A DNA stretch of 64,000 bases from Arthrobacter sp. MA-N2. Lineage in GTDB: Bacteria > Actinomycetota > Actinomycetes > Actinomycetales > Micrococcaceae. Below the pieces are notes generated by a model, which did not search any database, was not told the origin of the DNA, and saw only the letters and a list, made by a program, of their open reading frames with translations. The position numbers and the translations under genes are program-made. The DNA lies in assembly GCF_000517125.1 (NCBI RefSeq), contig NZ_KI912155.1, positions 1,840,696 through 1,904,695 on the forward strand, read 5' to 3'. Shown piece by piece: positions 33,592-40,581 of the stretch (the first letter of the stretch is position 1; each line of letters starts with the position of its first letter).

Positions 33592-34833
33592 ATGGAAGAC
33601 GAATACCAGGTCATCGTTGTCGGGGCCGGGTTCGCCGGCATGACGGCGGCCAAGGAACTTGGCCGCAAGGGCGTGAAAGTGCTGCTCATCGACTCCAACA
33701 ACTATCACCAGTTTCAGCCGCTCCTTTATCAGGTGGCGACGTCGCAGATCGGGGTGTCGGCCATTGCGCGGCCGCTTCGGTCCGTTTTCCGCCGCTTCAA
33801 ACTGGTGCGGCTGCTCACCGTGGAAGTGGCAGCTGTCGATGCAGCCAACCGCGCTGTCACCACTGTCGAGGGCAATACGTACCGGGCTCAGATCCTGGTC
33901 ATTGCGGCAGGCGCCGTACCAAACTTTTTCGACACGCCTGGCGCGGAGGAGCATGCCTTCCCGCTGTATTCGGTCACCGATGCCACCCGACTGGGTACGC
34001 GGCTGACCCACCTGCTGGATGAGGCCGACCGGGAGGCCGCCGGCTCCGTGGACGTCGTGGTCATCGGCAGCGGCCCCACGGGCGTCGAGACAGCCGGCGC
34101 CTTGGCCGAAAACGTCAAGTTCGTGGTGCCCAAGTACTTTTCGCCGGAACTCGCGGCTCGCTGCCGTGTCCACTTGGTCGACATGGTCCCGACCGTCCTT
34201 GGTGCTTTTTCCGTAAAGTCGCAGGACTACGCCAGGCGACGCCTGACGAAGATCGGCGTCCGGCTGCACTTGGGAGTCGGCGTGACCGAAGTCCGCGCCG
34301 ACACTGTGACGCTCGCCGACGGGACCGGCATACCCGGCAGGGTCGTGGTGTGGGCCGGTGGACTGAAGGCAGGAAGGATTATTGCCGGCTCCGGCCTGAG
34401 GCAAGGCAGGGGAGGCCGAATCGATGTCCGCCCGGACCTGACCGCCCCGGACGTTGAGGGAGTCTACGTCCTTGGCGACGCGGCCAACATGACCGATTCG
34501 ACCGGGGCCAAACTCCCGCAACTGGGCTCCGTCGCGCAGCAGGCTGGGAAGTGGGCGGCCGGCAACATCCACGCAGACCTCACAGGCGGGACCCGGCGGC
34601 CGTTCGAGTACTTCGACAAAGGATACATGGCGATGATCGGCCGAGGCGCTGCGGTCGCCGAGATCGGACGCAAGCGTATCCAGTTGCAGGGGCCCTTGGC
34701 ATTCGTGTCCTGGCTCCTGGTGCATCTGGCCCTTCTGTCGGGATTCCAACAGAAGGTCCGCGCACTGTTTTCCTGGCTGAACGGCTACATCACCCACAGC
34801 CCCGCACAGGTCGTCGTCGGCCGGCCGGAGTGA
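33592..34833 (+). CDS. ndh: Type II NADH dehydrogenase (NDH-2)
   Basis: A 413-residue peripheral membrane flavoenzyme that passes electrons from NADH to menaquinone without proton pumping. The FAD motif VVGAGFAGMTAAKELG opens the protein, and VVIGSGPTGVETAGALAE binds NADH. The quinone-site motif QPLLYQVAT and the AAGD-like GVYVLGDAANM are present. The C-terminal amphipathic and hydrophobic stretch (FVSWLLVHLALLSGFQQKVRALFSW) docks to the membrane. It follows the disulfide oxidoreductase and precedes the flavin reductase. Confidence 0.92.
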   Translation: MEDEYQVIVVGAGFAGMTAAKELGRKGVKVLLIDSNNYHQFQPLLYQVATSQIGVSAIARPLRSVFRRFKLVRLLTVEVAAVDAANRAVTTVEGNTYRAQILVIAAGAVPNFFDTPGAEEHAFPLYSVTDATRLGTRLTHLLDEADREAAGSVDVVVIGSGPTGVETAGALAENVKFVVPKYFSPELAARCRVHLVDMVPTVLGAFSVKSQDYARRRLTKIGVRLHLGVGVTEVRADTVTLADGTGIPGRVVVWAGGLKAGRIIAGSGLRQGRGGRIDVRPDLTAPDVEGVYVLGDAANMTDSTGAKLPQLGSVAQQAGKWAAGNIHADLTGGTRRPFEYFDKGYMAMIGRGAAVAEIGRKRIQLQGPLAFVSWLLVHLALLSGFQQKVRALFSWLNGYITHSPAQVVVGRPE

Positions 34834-34857
34834 CGGCCGGCGGCTCAGGGTAATTTT

Positions 34858-34903
34858 GTTGACACATCATCAAAGCGCCACCTAGAATCATTGAAACATC
34901 AAC
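34858..34903. promoter_or_regulatory. Candidate MarR operators upstream of flavin reductase copy A
   Basis: GTTGACACATCATCAA (34858-34873) and TTGAAACATCAAC (34891-34903) resemble the TTGAN(5)TCAAC half-site pairs in front of copy B and the MarR gene (36453-36514). The shared motif suggests that one MarR regulator controls both flavin reductases. Confidence 0.6.
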
Positions 34904-34924
34904 TATTCTGATCGGTGAGACGTC

Positions 34925-35617
34925 ATGTCCTGGTTCAAAATTTTTTCCCGCAAGTCCAAGGCCGGTCACTCCGCCACATCGGTAGCACCACGCGCAAGTG
35001 CCACTGTCGCAAAGGCTCCCGCCGAGGTTGCCCCGGCCGCCGATCCTCTGGCGGGGAACGCCCTGCCCAAGATCGCGATTGTCACCGGCGCCAGCCGTCC
35101 GGGCAGCGTGAACAAGTCCGTGGCCGAGTGGGTCCTGGCCCAGGTTGCCGGCCGCACCGACGCCGAGTTCGAACTGGTGAACATCGCCGACTTCAACCTC
35201 CCCTTGCTGGATGAGGGCTATCCGGCCATGTACCAGAACTACCAGAATGACCACACCAAGGCCTGGTCTGCCAAGATCAGTGAGTTCGACGGCTATATTT
35301 TTGTGGTTCACGAATACAACCACACCGCAGGACCAGTGCTCACCAATGCCTTGTCGTACCTGAACGCCGAGTTCAACAACAAGGCCGCCGGCTTCGTGTC
35401 CTACGGTTCCATGGGCGGCGCCCGCGCCGTCGAGCACTTGCGCAAGACCCTCTCTGAACTGCAGCTTGCCCATGTGCGCAACCAAGTGATGTTCTCCCTC
35501 TTTACTGACTTCGAGAACTTCTCCGACTTCAAGCCGACCGAGCAGAATGCCGGCACCCTGGCCCCGATGGTGGACCAGTTGGTCTCGTGGGCCAAAGGCT
35601 TCGCTACCGTCCGCTAA
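34925..35617 (+). CDS. NADPH-dependent FMN reductase / quinone reductase, copy A with N-terminal extension
   Basis: A flavodoxin-fold NAD(P)H:quinone or FMN reductase (FMN_red family). The phosphate-binding loop VTGASRPGSVNKSVAEWV binds FMN, and the later loop SYGSMGGARAVEHLR is the second flavin contact. It has 230 residues, about 45 more than copy B. The extra N-terminus (MSWFKIFSRKSKAGHSATSV and an Ala/Pro-rich stretch) is amphipathic and basic at first, and might bind the membrane. From residue 47 it is about 90% identical to copy B encoded opposite. ATG 34925 follows GGTGAG. The promoter carries the shared MarR-type sites, so it probably responds to quinones or other electrophiles. Confidence 0.88.
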   Translation: MSWFKIFSRKSKAGHSATSVAPRASATVAKAPAEVAPAADPLAGNALPKIAIVTGASRPGSVNKSVAEWVLAQVAGRTDAEFELVNIADFNLPLLDEGYPAMYQNYQNDHTKAWSAKISEFDGYIFVVHEYNHTAGPVLTNALSYLNAEFNNKAAGFVSYGSMGGARAVEHLRKTLSELQLAHVRNQVMFSLFTDFENFSDFKPTEQNAGTLAPMVDQLVSWAKGFATVR

Positions 35618-35644
35618 AAAATCCCGGCACGAGCTGCCAAGATG

Positions 35645-35700
35645 AACCCGCGGCCGGGAGGTCACACTTCGAAGTGTGACCTCCCGGCCGCGGGTTTTTT
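35645..35700. terminator. Perfect 52-base palindromic terminator after copy A
   Basis: Bases 35645-35696 form a perfect inverted repeat of 26-base arms (AACCCGCGGCCGGGAGGTCA...) with no unpaired loop, ending in TTTTTT at 35695-35700. It lies 27 bases past the copy A stop and is a very strong rho-independent terminator. Confidence 0.93.
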
Positions 35701-35789
35701 GTTGTCTCGCCGTGGTCCATCCCGGTCGCTGGACGCATTGCCGGGGCAGGCTGTCCGGGCGCCCGGACGCAGAATGGTTGCCCGGACGG

Positions 35790-35825
35790 AAAGGGCTCCC
35801 CGGTTCATACCCGGGGAGCCCTTTT
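35790..35825. terminator. Terminator facing copy B
   Basis: A 14-bp stem (AAAGGGCTCCCCGG, 35790-35803, with 35811-35824) and a seven-base loop lie 20 bases beyond the copy B stop on the minus strand. It also ends in CTTTTCC on the plus strand, so it can stop transcription both ways. Confidence 0.85.
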
Positions 35826-35844
35826 CCTGGCAATTGGAAGGTTC

Positions 35845-36426
35845 TTAGACGCTGGTGACAGCCAGCTGCTCGTCGCGCACGGACTCCATGGCGCGGGCCC
35901 AGATGGTGAGCTGGTCAACCATCGGGGCCAGGGTGCCGGCGGACTGCTCGGTCGGCTTGAAGTCGGAGAAGTTCTCGAAGTCGGTGAACAGTGAGAACAT
36001 GACGGTGCGCTGCACGTGTGCAATCTGCAGCTCGGAGAGGGCGCCGCGGAGGTGCTCGACGGCGCGGACGCCGCCCATGGAGCCGTAGGACACGAAGCCG
36101 GCGGCCTTGTTGTTGAACTCGGCGTTCAGGTAGGACAATGCGTTGACCAGAACCGGTCCTGCGGTGTGGTTGTATTCGTGGGCGACGAAAATGTAGCCGT
36201 CGAACTCACTGATCTTGGCGGACCAGGCCTTGGTGTGGTCATTCTGGTAGTTCTGGTACATGGCAGGGTAGCCCTCATCCAGCAGGGGGAGGTTGAAGTC
36301 GGCGATGTTTACCAGTTCGAACTCGGCGTCGGTGCGGCCGTCGACCTGGGCCAGGACCCACTCGGCGACGGACTTGTTGACGCTGCCCGGACGGCTGGCG
36401 CCGGTGACAATCGCGATCTTGGTCAT
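35845..36426 (-). CDS. NADPH-dependent FMN reductase / quinone reductase, copy B
   Basis: A 193-residue FMN_red-family protein starting MTKIAIVTGASRPGSVNKSV. It keeps every flavin-binding motif of copy A (VTGASRPGSVNKS, EYNHTAGPVL, SYGSMGGVRAVEHLR). Differences cluster near the C-terminus (KTLSELQLAHVRNQVMF in A; GALSELQIAHVQRTVMF in B) and in the last 20 residues. Its GTTGACATATCAAC operator is shared with the divergent MarR gene 105 bases away, so MarR probably represses it. The usual role is two-electron reduction of quinones or flavins. Confidence 0.9.
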   Translation of the reverse strand: MTKIAIVTGASRPGSVNKSVAEWVLAQVDGRTDAEFELVNIADFNLPLLDEGYPAMYQNYQNDHTKAWSAKISEFDGYIFVAHEYNHTAGPVLVNALSYLNAEFNNKAAGFVSYGSMGGVRAVEHLRGALSELQIAHVQRTVMFSLFTDFENFSDFKPTEQSAGTLAPMVDQLTIWARAMESVRDEQLAVTSV

Positions 36427-36452
36427 GCTTTATCCCCTTAGGAAAGAAGGTT

Positions 36453-36514
36453 GTTGACGTGTCACTAAAAATGTTGACATATCAACAATATGACGCCAAA
36501 CTTGAACTATCAAC
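36453..36514. promoter_or_regulatory. MarR operators between copy B and the marR gene
   Basis: Three similar sites lie in this divergent region: GTTGACGTGTCAC (36453-36465), the perfect palindrome-like GTTGACATATCAAC (36473-36486) and TTGAACTATCAAC (36502-36514). The last is just upstream of the MarR start. They resemble the sites in front of copy A. Autoregulation plus repression of both reductases is the simplest reading. Confidence 0.68.
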
Positions 36515-36531
36515 TATGTGGAGAACTTGTG

Positions 36532-36996
36532 ATGAAAAACACGCAATGGCTGGACGAGCGCGAGAGCGAAGTCTGGCGCGGATTCCTTGCGGCATCACAG
36601 CAGTTGGCGACCTCCATGGACCGTCAGCTAGTGCGGGAGTCGCAGCTTTCCGGGGCCGAATACGCAGTGCTTGTTCCACTCTCGGAGCACGCGGATGGCG
36701 TAGTTCGTGCCCGCGATCTGGGTAAGTCCCTGGGCTGGGACCGCAGTCGCCTGTCCCACCTGCTCAAGCGGATGGAAGCGAGGGGGCTGCTGGAGCGAAA
36801 GAACTGCTCCTCCGATGCCCGCGGCCTGGATGTGGAGATTACTCCGGGTGGCCGGAATGCAATAGAGCACGCGGCGCCGGGTCATCTGGAGTTCATCCGC
36901 ACCCATTTCTTCGACCAGCTCACCCGCGGGGAACAGGATGCTCTGGCTTCGGTGAGCCGGAAGATCATGGCCACGCTTCAGTCCGAATGCGACTAG
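36532..36996 (+). CDS. MarR-family regulator
   Basis: A 154-residue winged-helix protein: ESQLSGAEYAVLVPLSEHADG, RARDLGKSLGWDRSRLSHLLKRMEARGLLERKNCSSDARGLDVEITPGG is the DNA-binding domain with recognition helix WDRSRLSHLLKRM and wing SDARGLDVE. C-terminal helices complete the dimer. ATG 36532 has GGAG about nine bases upstream. The longer reading from 36490 would translate through an operator and is rejected. A Cys in the wing (KNCSSDARG) could sense oxidants or quinones. Divergent from copy B. Confidence 0.9.
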   Translation: MKNTQWLDERESEVWRGFLAASQQLATSMDRQLVRESQLSGAEYAVLVPLSEHADGVVRARDLGKSLGWDRSRLSHLLKRMEARGLLERKNCSSDARGLDVEITPGGRNAIEHAAPGHLEFIRTHFFDQLTRGEQDALASVSRKIMATLQSECD

Positions 36997-37041
36997 TCTT
37001 GTCATGCTTTTCCGCTGCACCATCTGTGCCGCTGCCTACTG

Positions 37042-37764
37042 CTATCCATCGATCTGCTCGCATTCAGCCGGGTGCCGTTGCTTGTCTCCGCCATCGACGG
37101 GAATCGACCGGCTGAGGCCGTCAAGGATGAGGTCTAGCCCGAAGTCGAACTCGTCGCCGAAGTCATAGCCGGGCTTAAGGACGTGTTCGGCGGCAATCTC
37201 CATCATGCGGGGGTATTGTCCGGTGGAAAAGCGCTCAACGATGGGTGCTGTGATTTCGGCGGCGGTGTCCCGGCCATTGAACGGCAGGGCGGCTTCCTGA
37301 AGCGCGAATCCGTAGATATAGCTGTCCAGCAACGCGTAGGCGTGGGCGGTCATCTGGATCGAAAACCCAGCCGCCCTCAAGGTGCCCAAAGTCGCTTCGT
37401 GGTGGCGCAGGGTCGCTGGGCCAGGGGAAGAACGGCTTTCCAGCAGGCCGACCGCCCATGGATGCCTTCTGAGCGCTGCGCGCATGGCGTGCGCCCTTCG
37501 CTGCATTTGCTCCCGCCAGTCGCCTGCGGGAGAGGGTAGTTCGATTTCGCCGAAGACGATGTCCACGATGCCGTCCAGGATCTCGTCTTTGTTGGCCACG
37601 TAATAGTAAAGAGACATGGGCTTGGTTCCCATGCTTTGGGCCAGGGAGCGAATGGTCAGCGCGGCGATTCCCGACTCATCTGCGAGATCCACTGCACAGC
37701 CGAGCACCCGTTCCCGGCTGAGCGGGAGGCGCTGCGACGGGACGGGCTGCGTTGTGGTGGGCAC
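37042..37764 (-). CDS. TetR/AcrR-family regulator with TetR-like C-terminus
   Basis: A 240-residue protein. The N-terminal HTH (about 15-60; LSRERVLGCAVDLADESGIAALTIRSLAQSMGTKPMSLYYYVANKDEIL) is unmistakable. The C-terminal domain (HPWAVGLLES ... LDSYIYGFALQEAALPF) is of the TetR_C group that includes tetracycline-type repressors. The GTG at 37764 has AAGGAG upstream. It is divergent from the quinone-oxidoreductase-like gene, with two GTAC-based palindromes between them, so it probably represses that gene and itself. Confidence 0.9.
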   Translation of the reverse strand: MPTTTQPVPSQRLPLSRERVLGCAVDLADESGIAALTIRSLAQSMGTKPMSLYYYVANKDEILDGIVDIVFGEIELPSPAGDWREQMQRRAHAMRAALRRHPWAVGLLESRSSPGPATLRHHEATLGTLRAAGFSIQMTAHAYALLDSYIYGFALQEAALPFNGRDTAAEITAPIVERFSTGQYPRMMEIAAEHVLKPGYDFGDEFDFGLDLILDGLSRSIPVDGGDKQRHPAECEQIDG

Positions 37765-37789
37765 GGGGCTCCTTGGCTCTAGCGATTTA

Positions 37790-37826
37790 GTACATTGTAC
37801 GATACTCTCTCGTTAGTACAACGTAC
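37790..37826. promoter_or_regulatory. Paired TetR operators
   Basis: GTACATTGTAC (37790-37800) and GTACAACGTAC (37816-37826) are 11-base inverted repeats of GTAC 26 bases apart. They lie between the TetR start at 37764 and the oxidoreductase start at 37870. Two adjacent sites fit cooperative binding by TetR dimers. Confidence 0.75.
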
Positions 37827-37869
37827 GAAAATCCTGTTTTGCGCACCAAATGTTGTGAAAGGAACGGCA

Positions 37870-38904
37870 ATGACCTCTGGCCAGCATGTTTCGGAGACCC
37901 AATTTTCAGATGGCCCGTCCGCGCCGGAGCCCAGGATGCGGGCCATCGTGCAGGAAGCATACGGCCCCGCCGACGTCCTGCACCTGGCGCAGATCCCCCG
38001 AGCGAAGATCGCCGGGAACGAAGTGCTGATTCGGGTCCACGCTGCGGGCCTGGACCGTGGCACATGGCACGTAACCCGCGGCCTGCCTTACGCGGTGCGT
38101 CTGGCCTACGGCCTCCGCGCCCCCAGGAACCCCGTGCCAGGGATGGATCTGGCAGGTACCGTCGTAGCGGTCGGAGCTGAAGTGACCCGGTTCGCCGCGG
38201 GAGACCACGTTTTCGGCGTCGGGAAGGGTTCTTTCGCTGAATATGCCACGGCCCGCGAGAACCAACTCGCTCGCAAACCAAAGAACATCAGTTTCGAACA
38301 GGCCGCCGTGGTCCCGGTTTCCGGTTGCACTGCACTGCAGGCCCTCCGCGCCGCCACCCGGATATTGCCGGGACAGAAGGTGCTGATCCTTGGTGCCTCA
38401 GGGGGAGTGGGCAGCTATGCAGTGCAGCTCGCCAAGGCGTCCGGGGCCGAGGTCACGGGCGTTTGCAGCACAGCGAAAATGGACGCAGTGCGCGGCTTCG
38501 GCGCCGACCACGTCATCGACTACACCAAACAGGACTTCGCCGATGGAACTGGACACTATGAGCTGATCCTGGATGTCGCTGGGAACCCCACTCTGGCGCG
38601 TCTCCGGAGCGCACTAACTCCCACCGGCACCGCCGTCATCATCGGTGGTGAGGAAGGCGGCTCCTGGACGGGCAGCATCGACAGACAGTTCCGGGGCGTG
38701 GCCTTGTCCCTGTTCATCCGTCAGGGGCTGACCATGGTCCTGGGCACCCAGGGCCCGGAAGACCTCGAACACCTCGCCGGACTCATCGAATCAGGGGTAC
38801 TTACGCCGGTGGTCGACCGCATCTATCCTCTAGAGCAAGTCCCGGAGGCAATGCGCTATTTCGACGCCGGTAGAACCCGCGGGAAGATCGCGATCACCAT
38901 ATAG
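37870..38904 (+). CDS. Zinc-independent MDR alcohol dehydrogenase / quinone oxidoreductase
   Basis: A 344-residue medium-chain dehydrogenase/reductase. The N-terminal GroES-like domain has MRAIVQEAYGPADVLHLAQIPRAKIAGNEVLIRVHAAGLDRG. The NADP-binding VLILGASGGVGSYAVQLAKASGAEVTGVCS follows. The catalytic zinc ligands (Cys/His) are absent, which marks it as a zeta-crystallin/QOR-like enzyme. ATG 37870 (MTSGQHVSETQ) has GAAAGGAACGG upstream. An earlier frame from 37795 crosses the operators and is rejected. The DUF4389 gene follows after 37 bases. Confidence 0.87.
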   Translation: MTSGQHVSETQFSDGPSAPEPRMRAIVQEAYGPADVLHLAQIPRAKIAGNEVLIRVHAAGLDRGTWHVTRGLPYAVRLAYGLRAPRNPVPGMDLAGTVVAVGAEVTRFAAGDHVFGVGKGSFAEYATARENQLARKPKNISFEQAAVVPVSGCTALQALRAATRILPGQKVLILGASGGVGSYAVQLAKASGAEVTGVCSTAKMDAVRGFGADHVIDYTKQDFADGTGHYELILDVAGNPTLARLRSALTPTGTAVIIGGEEGGSWTGSIDRQFRGVALSLFIRQGLTMVLGTQGPEDLEHLAGLIESGVLTPVVDRIYPLEQVPEAMRYFDAGRTRGKIAITI

Positions 38905-38941
38905 GAACCCAGGCACCATCTAACAAACCCAGGATCAAACA

Positions 38942-39859
38942 ATGAATAACAACACAGCCGGAACCGTCGCGTATCCCAACCCGCCAAGGGAGAAAATGAG
39001 TCCCGTGCACATGTTCTTTGTGATCTTGGGAGACTTGCTCGCTGCTGGTTCTGCCGGCGTTTTCGTCAATTCCCGGTCGCTCCCCGCAGGGCTCGCGATG
39101 CTCGCAGTTGGAGCCGCGCTGATCATCCTTGGGGCAGCCGGACTCGGAAGGAGAATGTTCCCTTCCCTTCCGGGAGGCAGCGGAGAAGCAGGAGGGGCTT
39201 ATCCGTCACGGTTGGAAGGACATCTGGATCCGAATCTCTCGCGATGGAAATGGCTCGTCAAATGGTTCCTTGCCATTCCGCACTACATAGTGCTCGCGTT
39301 CCTCGGCTTTGCCTCAGTCGTGGTGACCATCGCTGCAGGATTTGTCATCCTGTTTACCGGCCGCTACCCGGCATCGCTTTTCCACTTTACCGTTGGGGTC
39401 ATGCGCTGGAATTGGCGGGTGGCTTTCTACGCCACCGGGGTCCTGGGCACCGACCACTACCCGCCATTTACCCTCGCGCACACCGACTATCCCGCCACCT
39501 TCGAAGTGGACTATCCCGAAAAGCTCTCCCACTGGCAAGTGCTCGTCAAGTCCTGGCTTCTCGCCCTTCCGCACGTGATTATTGTCGGATTACTCACCGG
39601 CAGCATCTGGAGATCCTCCACTGAGGGTGGGACAAACGGGATATCGCTGCTCGGCTTCCTCGTGTTCATCGCTGCCGTGATCCTGCTGTTCACCGGTGTC
39701 TACCGCTGGGGACTCTTCACCTTGATCATGGGAATCAACCGATGGGTCTATAGGACCATCACCTACGTTGCGCTGATGAGCGACACGTATCCGCCGTTTC
39801 GCTTGGACCAGGGGCCGCTCGAGCCGCCCCGAGCCCCGGAAATCCCAGACAGCGACTGA
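38942..39859 (+). CDS. DUF4389 membrane protein
   Basis: A 305-residue protein with two N-terminal helices (about 22-72) and then two DUF4389 units. Each unit has the hallmark WL...LAIPHYIVLAFL or LLALPHVIIVGLL, ILFTGRYPASLFHFTVGVMRWNWRV or LLFTGVYRWGLFTLIMGINRW, and TDHYPPFTL or SDTYPPFRL. The family is found in many actinobacteria and has no assigned function. It sits close behind the oxidoreductase and may share its TetR-controlled transcript. Confidence 0.82.
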   Translation: MNNNTAGTVAYPNPPREKMSPVHMFFVILGDLLAAGSAGVFVNSRSLPAGLAMLAVGAALIILGAAGLGRRMFPSLPGGSGEAGGAYPSRLEGHLDPNLSRWKWLVKWFLAIPHYIVLAFLGFASVVVTIAAGFVILFTGRYPASLFHFTVGVMRWNWRVAFYATGVLGTDHYPPFTLAHTDYPATFEVDYPEKLSHWQVLVKSWLLALPHVIIVGLLTGSIWRSSTEGGTNGISLLGFLVFIAAVILLFTGVYRWGLFTLIMGINRWVYRTITYVALMSDTYPPFRLDQGPLEPPRAPEIPDSD

Positions 39860-39961
39860 GACAGGCACTGGCAGTACCCGTTATAACAGGCACTCCCACG
39901 CGGAGGCAGGGACTGGTTTCCTTGAATCAGTCCCCCGTTGCACTAGCCAAAGGAACCCACG

Positions 39962-40372
39962 ATGAAACTCGTACCGCCTACGCCCACGGCCAAAGCCCCG
40001 AAGGAAAGGTTCACAGGAGACGTCTACCTCAACTCACTCCACAACGGCGAGGCGCCCTCGCGTCTCGTCGCGGCACTGGTCCGCTTCACGCCAGGTGCCC
40101 GCACGAACTGGCATTCCCATCCCCTCGGCCAGACCCTGCACTGTACCGAGGGAGTCGGTCTTGTTGCCACACGGGACGGCAGCGTGGTCCTCATGCGCGC
40201 AGGAGACACCGTCCACACGCCGCCCGGCGAGGAACACTGGCATGGCGCAACGCAGGACAACATGATGTGCCACCTGGCCTTGGTGGAACACGACAACGGG
40301 GAGAGCGCCACATGGCTTGAACCCGTCAGCGACCAGGATTACGCATCCGCCCACGCCCCTGCCAAGCGTTGA
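39962..40372 (+). CDS. Cupin-domain protein
   Basis: A 136-residue single cupin. Motif 1 is GARTNWHSHPLGQTLHCTEG, with two His and a downstream His in place of the usual Glu pattern. Motif 2 is GDTVHTPPGEEHWHGA. These residues bind a metal, usually Mn, Fe or Zn. The family contains small dioxygenases and isomerases of unknown substrate. ATG 39962 has AAAGGAACC upstream. No neighbouring gene suggests a pathway. Confidence 0.85.
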   Translation: MKLVPPTPTAKAPKERFTGDVYLNSLHNGEAPSRLVAALVRFTPGARTNWHSHPLGQTLHCTEGVGLVATRDGSVVLMRAGDTVHTPPGEEHWHGATQDNMMCHLALVEHDNGESATWLEPVSDQDYASAHAPAKR

Positions 40373-40581
40373 TGCGCGTCACGCTACGCAGCTTTTTGGC
40401 ACCCGGCTTCGCCTCGGCCCCCGGAATCCCGGGCCGCAGCCGATGCGAGGCACCTTAAAACTTGCTCTGCGTGACGCCGAGAAGGCCAGCAGCAGACGTC
40501 GGGTTCCCGCCCCGCCGGTTTACGGCAAACTTGCAGCTTATACGCGGGTCCCGTACCGCGAACCGGTTCTATCCTGAGGGA

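Larger units (their letters stand above)
35068..36421. repeat. Long inverted repeat formed by the two flavin-reductase genes
   Basis: The coding sequence of copy A (about 35068-35580, plus strand) and that of copy B (about 35911-36421, minus strand) are nearly identical at the DNA level over roughly 510 bases in opposite orientation. They are separated by about 330 bases that contain two terminators. The arms converge. The arrangement arose by inverted duplication or by gene conversion between older copies. Confidence 0.88.

Noticed and set aside
33517..34797. Minus-strand ORF of 426 residues opposite NDH-2
   Set aside because: It has no recognisable motif. The sense strand encodes a clear NDH-2.
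35645..35700. Attachment site or insertion-sequence terminal repeat at the 52-base palindrome
   Set aside because: It has the position and T run of a terminator just after a stop codon, with no transposase or target duplication nearby.
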